Positions 6,371 to 9,264 of a DNA stretch of 9,264 nt are shown one piece after another. A model generated the notes under the pieces. The model made no database searches. It saw only the letters and a program-made list of their open reading frames with translations, and was not told the origin of the DNA. The translations under genes and the position numbers were made by a program. Source of the DNA: DASYAE01 sp036501535 (lineage in GTDB: Bacteria; Actinomycetota; Actinomycetes; Streptomycetales; Catenulisporaceae); the NCBI GenBank assembly GCA_036501535.1, contig DASYAE010000085.1:1-9264 (forward strand), in the 5' to 3' direction. Position 1 is the stretch's first letter, and every line of letters starts with the position of its first letter.

Positions 6371-7435
6371 GTGACGAATGTCCGCATCGTGCTCGCCGAT
6401 CCCCGGTCCGGACGGATGCCGGCCGGCAGCGCCGTGAACGGCCGCCAACTCGTCGTGCTCGCCGACGACCCCGGCCAGCGGGCGGTGCCGCTGTGGCTGC
6501 CGGTCATCGGCGCCAAACTACTGCTGGCGCTGCTGAATCGGCCTGCCGCCGGGGACGACGTGGCGGTCGGTGTCCTGGAGGAGACCGCAGCGCGCGTCCT
6601 GCACGTGGCCGGGGCCGCCGTGACCACCGTCGACATAGAGCCAGCCGACGGGGATGCGCCGGACCTGCGACCAGGCACAGCCACGGCACGAGTCGGGCTG
6701 ACCACAACCGCCGGCGCCCGGCACGTCCAGGTGAGCGCCGGCTACGGCCTCAGACTGGCGGTCGTGGCCGGCGCGCCGGTCCGGGTGGCCGATGCGGTGA
6801 TGGACCGGCTCGCGATCCCGGTCCCAGACGGGGACGTGCACGCGCCGTTCCTGCTCCCGGCAGCGGACCGACCGCCGGACCGCCCCGGCCAGGGCCGTCG
6901 TTTCGAGCCGCGGAACATGGCATTCACCGACGGCCTGGACCGGTGGGAGCTGGCCGGCAGCTTCCTGGACGCCGGCCGGCAACACTGGCAGGACTATTCC
7001 CGCGCCACCGCCGACCAGCGCGCCGCGCTGGCCTCCGCGGTCCCGGAGCCCTCCGGCTCGGCCGTCCTGTTCCAGGAGATCCACGCCGACGATTACCGCG
7101 GCCACACAATCACCTTCCGCGGACAGATGCGCGCCACCGGCGTCGTCGGCGGCGCCGGGCTGCATCTGGCTGCCGGCGCAGCGTACGAGCAGCCCGGTGC
7201 CAACCTGCCCGACCGCGACCGCGACCGCGGCGGCAGCAGCCTGATCGCCACCGGCACCGGCACTGGCACCGGCACCGGCACCGGCACCGGCACCGGCGAC
7301 TGGGTCTCGCACGACGTCAGATTGACCGTTCCCGACGACGCCGGCGTCATCCGATTCGGCATCTGGTTGGAAGGCCGCGGTCGCATCGAGCTACGCGACC
7401 CGGAGCTCACCCCGGCCCCGGAACCCCAGGAGTAA
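6371..7435 (+). CDS. BFN (DUF151)-like domain protein with C-terminal beta-sandwich-like domain
   Basis: The 354-residue protein starts at a GTG (6371) behind GGAGG (6360-6364, 6-base spacing). Residues 26-150 resemble the bifunctional nuclease family (PF02577/DUF151): a first strand pair RQLVVLADDPGQRAVPLWL, a helix near 45-60, and the signature-like SAGYGLRLAVVAGAPVRVAD (122-141), where the family usually has SDAIALA then a GAP motif. The usual Asp of that motif is missing here, so nuclease activity is doubtful. After a Pro-rich linker (about 160-176), residues 177-345 form a second domain beginning RFEPRNMAFTDGLDRWELAG and ending GRGRIELRDPEL. From memory it looks like the carbohydrate-binding-like jelly-roll domains attached to actinobacterial regulators, with ADDYRGHTITFRGQMRATGV as the central match. 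There is no signal peptide or membrane segment. It lies 8 bases before the sigma-fusion gene, of whose residues 187-525 it is a full-length paralogue. The function is unknown; a ligand-sensing or regulatory partner is my inference. Confidence 0.85.
   Translation: MTNVRIVLADPRSGRMPAGSAVNGRQLVVLADDPGQRAVPLWLPVIGAKLLLALLNRPAAGDDVAVGVLEETAARVLHVAGAAVTTVDIEPADGDAPDLRPGTATARVGLTTTAGARHVQVSAGYGLRLAVVAGAPVRVADAVMDRLAIPVPDGDVHAPFLLPAADRPPDRPGQGRRFEPRNMAFTDGLDRWELAGSFLDAGRQHWQDYSRATADQRAALASAVPEPSGSAVLFQEIHADDYRGHTITFRGQMRATGVVGGAGLHLAAGAAYEQPGANLPDRDRDRGGSSLIATGTGTGTGTGTGTGTGDWVSHDVRLTVPDDAGVIRFGIWLEGRGRIELRDPELTPAPEPQE
7211..7228 (+). repeat. Hexanucleotide repeat (GACCGC)3
   Basis: Three exact tandem copies of GACCGC encode Asp-Arg-Asp-Arg-Asp-Arg (residues 281-286) in the variable loop of the C-terminal domain of the BFN-like protein, about 20 bases before the longer ACCGGC repeat. 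Confidence 0.85.
7250..7297 (+). repeat. Hexanucleotide microsatellite (ACCGGC)8
   Basis: Eight tandem ACCGGC units (the third reads ACTGGC) encode eight Thr-Gly dipeptides (residues 294-309) immediately before the conserved GDW of the C-terminal domain. The period is a multiple of three, so slippage changes loop length but not frame. The paralogue at 7444 has a shorter, degenerate Thr-Gly stretch (GTGTRTGDW) at the same place. Confidence 0.95.
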
Positions 7436-7443
7436 CGCAGCAC

Positions 7444-9021
7444 ATGGACATCCCGGACGGCGACCTGGTCCAGCTGGCCCGCGATGGCGATCCGGCCGCG
7501 TTCCGGCTGCTGGTCGAACGCCACCTGCCGATGGCGCGCGCCCGCGCGGCACGGCTGTGCCCGCAGCCAGACGACGCCGACGACGCGGTGCAGGACGCGT
7601 TCCTACAGGCGTTCATCGCGCTGGACCGACTGCGCGACCCCGACCGGTTCGCCGGCTGGCTCGGCGGCATCGTGGCCAACGTCTGTCGCGCCCAGCACCG
7701 CCGAGCCCAGCTGACTCTGCTCGGCGACTGGCCCGAGAACCTGCACCCGGCCTCGGCCGGCAACCTGCCATCGGCCGAGGACCTGGACCGCGCAGAGGTG
7801 CTGGGCCGCGCGGTCGCCGACCTGCCCCCGGGGCAGCGCCACGCCGTCGCAAAGTTCTACTACGCCGACCAGCCCGCCGGGCAGATCGCCGCCACTCCCG
7901 GCGCCGCCAAGGCCAGCTTGCACAAAGCCCGCCGCCGACTGCGCGAATACATCACCGCGCACCGCCCCGACCTCATCCCCGCCGCCTCCCGGAGAACTCC
8001 CGTGACTGCCGTTCGCATCGCGCACATCGACCGCCGGCTCGCACGCACACCGGACGGGAAGATATCCATGCTCGTCATATTCGCCGACGACGCCGGCCAC
8101 CGAGCGCTCCCGGTCCGCCTGCCCGCCCGCGACGGCGCTCTCTGGCGCCTGCTCGCCCGGCCGGAAGACTACAACCCAGAACACTCATACGACGACGCTG
8201 GAGAGATGACCGATCGACTGCTGCGCGCGGCCGGGATCGCCGTGACCGCCGTGACCCTCACCGAGCTCGGCCCAGGGGTCACCGCCACTCGAATCGGCCT
8301 CGGAACGCCTGCCGGAACGCAGCAGGTCACCACCAGCCTGGCCGACGGCCTGGCCCTGGCCATCATCACCGGCGCCCCGCTGGCCGCCGAGGACTCGATG
8401 ATGGACCGGCTCGCCGAGCCCGTCACCGGCCCCGACCCGGTCAGCCCGTTCCGAGGCCGCAGCCGGCAGCAGTCCCCCAGGCCGCCGGAGAACACGCGAT
8501 TCGAACCGCGCAACCTGGCATTCGCCGACGGCCTGCACCGATGGCAGTTCGACGGCACCTTCCTGCATCAGGCCGGATCCCACGACCAGGACTACTCCTG
8601 CACCGCCGAGGGCGGCCGGGCGATCCTGGCCGCGGCAGTGCCCGAACCCGCCGGATTCGCCGTACTCAGCCAGCGGATCGAGGCCGACGACTACCGCGGC
8701 GGCGCCATCACCTTCCACGCCGACCTGCGCACCACTGACGTCAATGTCGGCGGCGGTGCCGACGCCGGACTGGTGCTCCGCGTCGTCTGTGACGGACGGC
8801 CGGGGCGGCAGCGACCGGCCGGGCACGATCCCCGGGATGATCCCGAGAACCACTTCGCCTTCGTCGCTCGAGCCGGAACCGGAACCAGAACCGGTGACTG
8901 GACCCGGTACGAGGTGACCGCCGAGATTCCGCCCGACACCAGCCTCATCGTCTTCGGCGTCTTCCTGAGCGGCCACGGCCGGATCGAACTGCGCGACCCG
9001 CGGCTCGACCGGCAACCGTAA
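7444..9021 (+). CDS. ECF-type sigma factor fused to BFN-like and beta-sandwich-like domains
   Basis: The 525-residue protein starts at the ATG at 7444 (AGGAG at 7428-7432, 11 bases upstream), 8 bases after the BFN-like gene. Residues 1-90 are sigma region 2: GDPAAFRLLVERHLP, then DDADDAVQDAFLQAFIAL with DRFAGWLGGIVANVCR (Trp72) for core binding and -10 recognition. Residues 125-172 are region 4 (LPPGQRHAVAKFYYADQPA then KASLHKARRRLREYI), the -35 helix-turn-helix. Residues 187-325 are BFN-like, with SLADGLALAIITGAP (298-312) keeping the Asp that the neighbour lacks. Residues 352-521 repeat the neighbour's second domain (RFEPRNLAFADGLHRWQFDG, ADDYRG, GDWTRYEV, GRIELRDP). ECF factors with C-terminal extensions usually lack an anti-sigma factor and are controlled by the extension; none is encoded nearby. 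I cannot assign an ECF group or target promoter. Whether the BFN part cuts nucleic acid or only senses a ligand is open. Confidence 0.88.
   Translation: MDIPDGDLVQLARDGDPAAFRLLVERHLPMARARAARLCPQPDDADDAVQDAFLQAFIALDRLRDPDRFAGWLGGIVANVCRAQHRRAQLTLLGDWPENLHPASAGNLPSAEDLDRAEVLGRAVADLPPGQRHAVAKFYYADQPAGQIAATPGAAKASLHKARRRLREYITAHRPDLIPAASRRTPVTAVRIAHIDRRLARTPDGKISMLVIFADDAGHRALPVRLPARDGALWRLLARPEDYNPEHSYDDAGEMTDRLLRAAGIAVTAVTLTELGPGVTATRIGLGTPAGTQQVTTSLADGLALAIITGAPLAAEDSMMDRLAEPVTGPDPVSPFRGRSRQQSPRPPENTRFEPRNLAFADGLHRWQFDGTFLHQAGSHDQDYSCTAEGGRAILAAAVPEPAGFAVLSQRIEADDYRGGAITFHADLRTTDVNVGGGADAGLVLRVVCDGRPGRQRPAGHDPRDDPENHFAFVARAGTGTRTGDWTRYEVTAEIPPDTSLIVFGVFLSGHGRIELRDPRLDRQP
7991..7994 (+). promoter_or_regulatory. 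Internal Shine-Dalgarno site at the sigma/BFN junction
   Basis: GGAG lies 7 bases before an in-frame GTG (8002) exactly at the boundary between the sigma domains and the BFN-like module. It parallels the GGAGG and GTG that start the neighbouring gene at 6371. Confidence 0.5.
8002..9021 (+). other. Possible separately translated BFN-like product (internal GTG)
   Basis: Initiation at the GTG at 8002 would give a 339-residue protein, the sigma-free part of the fusion. Its first residues (V/M-T-A-V-R-I) align with the first residues of the gene at 6371 (V/M-T-N-V-R-I), so this codon was a genuine start in the ancestor of the two copies, or still is. GTG overlaps a TGA in the +1 frame (GTGA, 8002-8005), the usual overlap between coupled actinobacterial genes. 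The fusion may therefore have arisen by an indel that removed that stop. Actual use of this start is not shown by sequence. Confidence 0.4.
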
Positions 9022-9264
9022 TGGCAATAAGGATCCGCCAGTAGCGCATAGTGTTCAGTCAGCGCTAAACGCGAGTTGAACCCAAGACGCCTCCGGCGGG
9101 GGCCCTCCGCAGAGAGAGGGTCGCGATGGCGGCGTGGGTTGGTTGGGGGCCGGGTGTAGTGGTGGGGTTGGTCTGTAGAGTGCGGTTTGGTCGGCTGTGC
9201 TCTCTCCGCGTCGGGCAGGCGAAGCCCGAATCAGTTCTCTGCTGGTAATGCAAACGGAGAGGCT
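9022..9264. other. Non-coding 3' region with changed composition, no supported gene
   Basis: No convincing gene is present. A hairpin GCCTCC (9089-9094) / GGGGGC (9098-9103) with one G-U pair could be a weak terminator for the sigma operon, though it lies about 70 bases from the stop. Next comes a G/T-rich stretch with four G-runs (9136-9167). Then TCGGGC (9211-9216) / GCCCGA (9224-9229) forms a hairpin enclosed by CTCTCCG (9202-9208) / CGGAGAG (9256-9262), perhaps a structured leader of something beyond the edge. A 40-codon frame from the ATG at 9126 (behind GAGGG) to 9248 has poor third-position G/C and is unlikely to be real. Confidence 0.45.

Noticed and set aside
7250..7297. CRISPR-like array
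   Set aside because: The repeats are 6-bp tandem units with no spacers and are in frame within a gene.
6304..7443. N-terminal extension of the sigma gene back to an ATG at 6304
   Set aside because: It would overlap the whole BFN-like gene out of frame with low-complexity Arg-rich sequence; the ATG at 7444 begins a normal ECF N-terminus.
9126..9248. 40-codon plus-strand small ORF behind GAGGG
   Set aside because: Third codon positions are much poorer in G/C than in the real genes, and the sequence is dominated by the G/T tract.
9065..9253. 62-codon minus-strand ORF
   Set aside because: No RBS, no recognisable motif, composition of non-coding DNA.

Overview
This is a high-GC window with GTG starts, purine-rich Shine-Dalgarno sites and strong G/C preference at third codon positions. 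These point to a filamentous actinobacterium (Streptomyces- or Catenulispora-like). The genus cannot be fixed from the sequence. I see no rRNA, tRNA, CRISPR array or transposase.

Left part (1-2956): a DesK/NarL-type sensor histidine kinase runs leftwards off the edge. Opposite it lies a two-gene ABC exporter operon (ATPase and ABC-2 permease, overlapping by one base). The 161-bp divergent gap holds a perfect 9-4-9 inverted repeat, a good candidate operator. The ATPase has an E-loop variant of the Q-loop, as in bacitracin and lantibiotic exporters. The simplest reading is a cell-envelope stress or peptide-antibiotic sensing and export module, with its response regulator probably just outside the window. 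A long hairpin at 2911-2956 separates it from the next, convergent unit.

Middle (3031-6000, minus strand): one uninterrupted reading frame of 989 codons joins an APC-superfamily amino-acid permease (about 432 residues) to a complete MIO-type tyrosine aminomutase/ammonia-lyase (557 residues, closest in motifs to the beta-tyrosine-forming SgcC4 type). The junction holds an ideal ribosome binding site and ATG for the enzyme but no stop codon, so a tethered and a free enzyme could both be made. This suggests coupled uptake (or export) and conversion of tyrosine.

Right part (6371-9021, plus strand): two tandem paralogues follow a 370-bp leader region. The first is a bifunctional-nuclease-like (BFN/DUF151-like) domain plus a C-terminal beta-sandwich-like domain. 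The second has the same two domains preceded in frame by a complete ECF-type sigma factor (regions 2 and 4). At the sigma/BFN junction the second gene again keeps an internal RBS and GTG that align exactly with the start of the first gene. This pair is the most novel-looking system here: a sigma factor with a built-in putative nuclease/ligand-sensing module, next to a sigma-less copy of that module. Both copies carry threonine-glycine repeats at the same loop, made of hexanucleotide repeats in the first copy.

The last 243 bases have no convincing gene. Their base composition differs: G/T-rich with G-runs and small inverted repeats.
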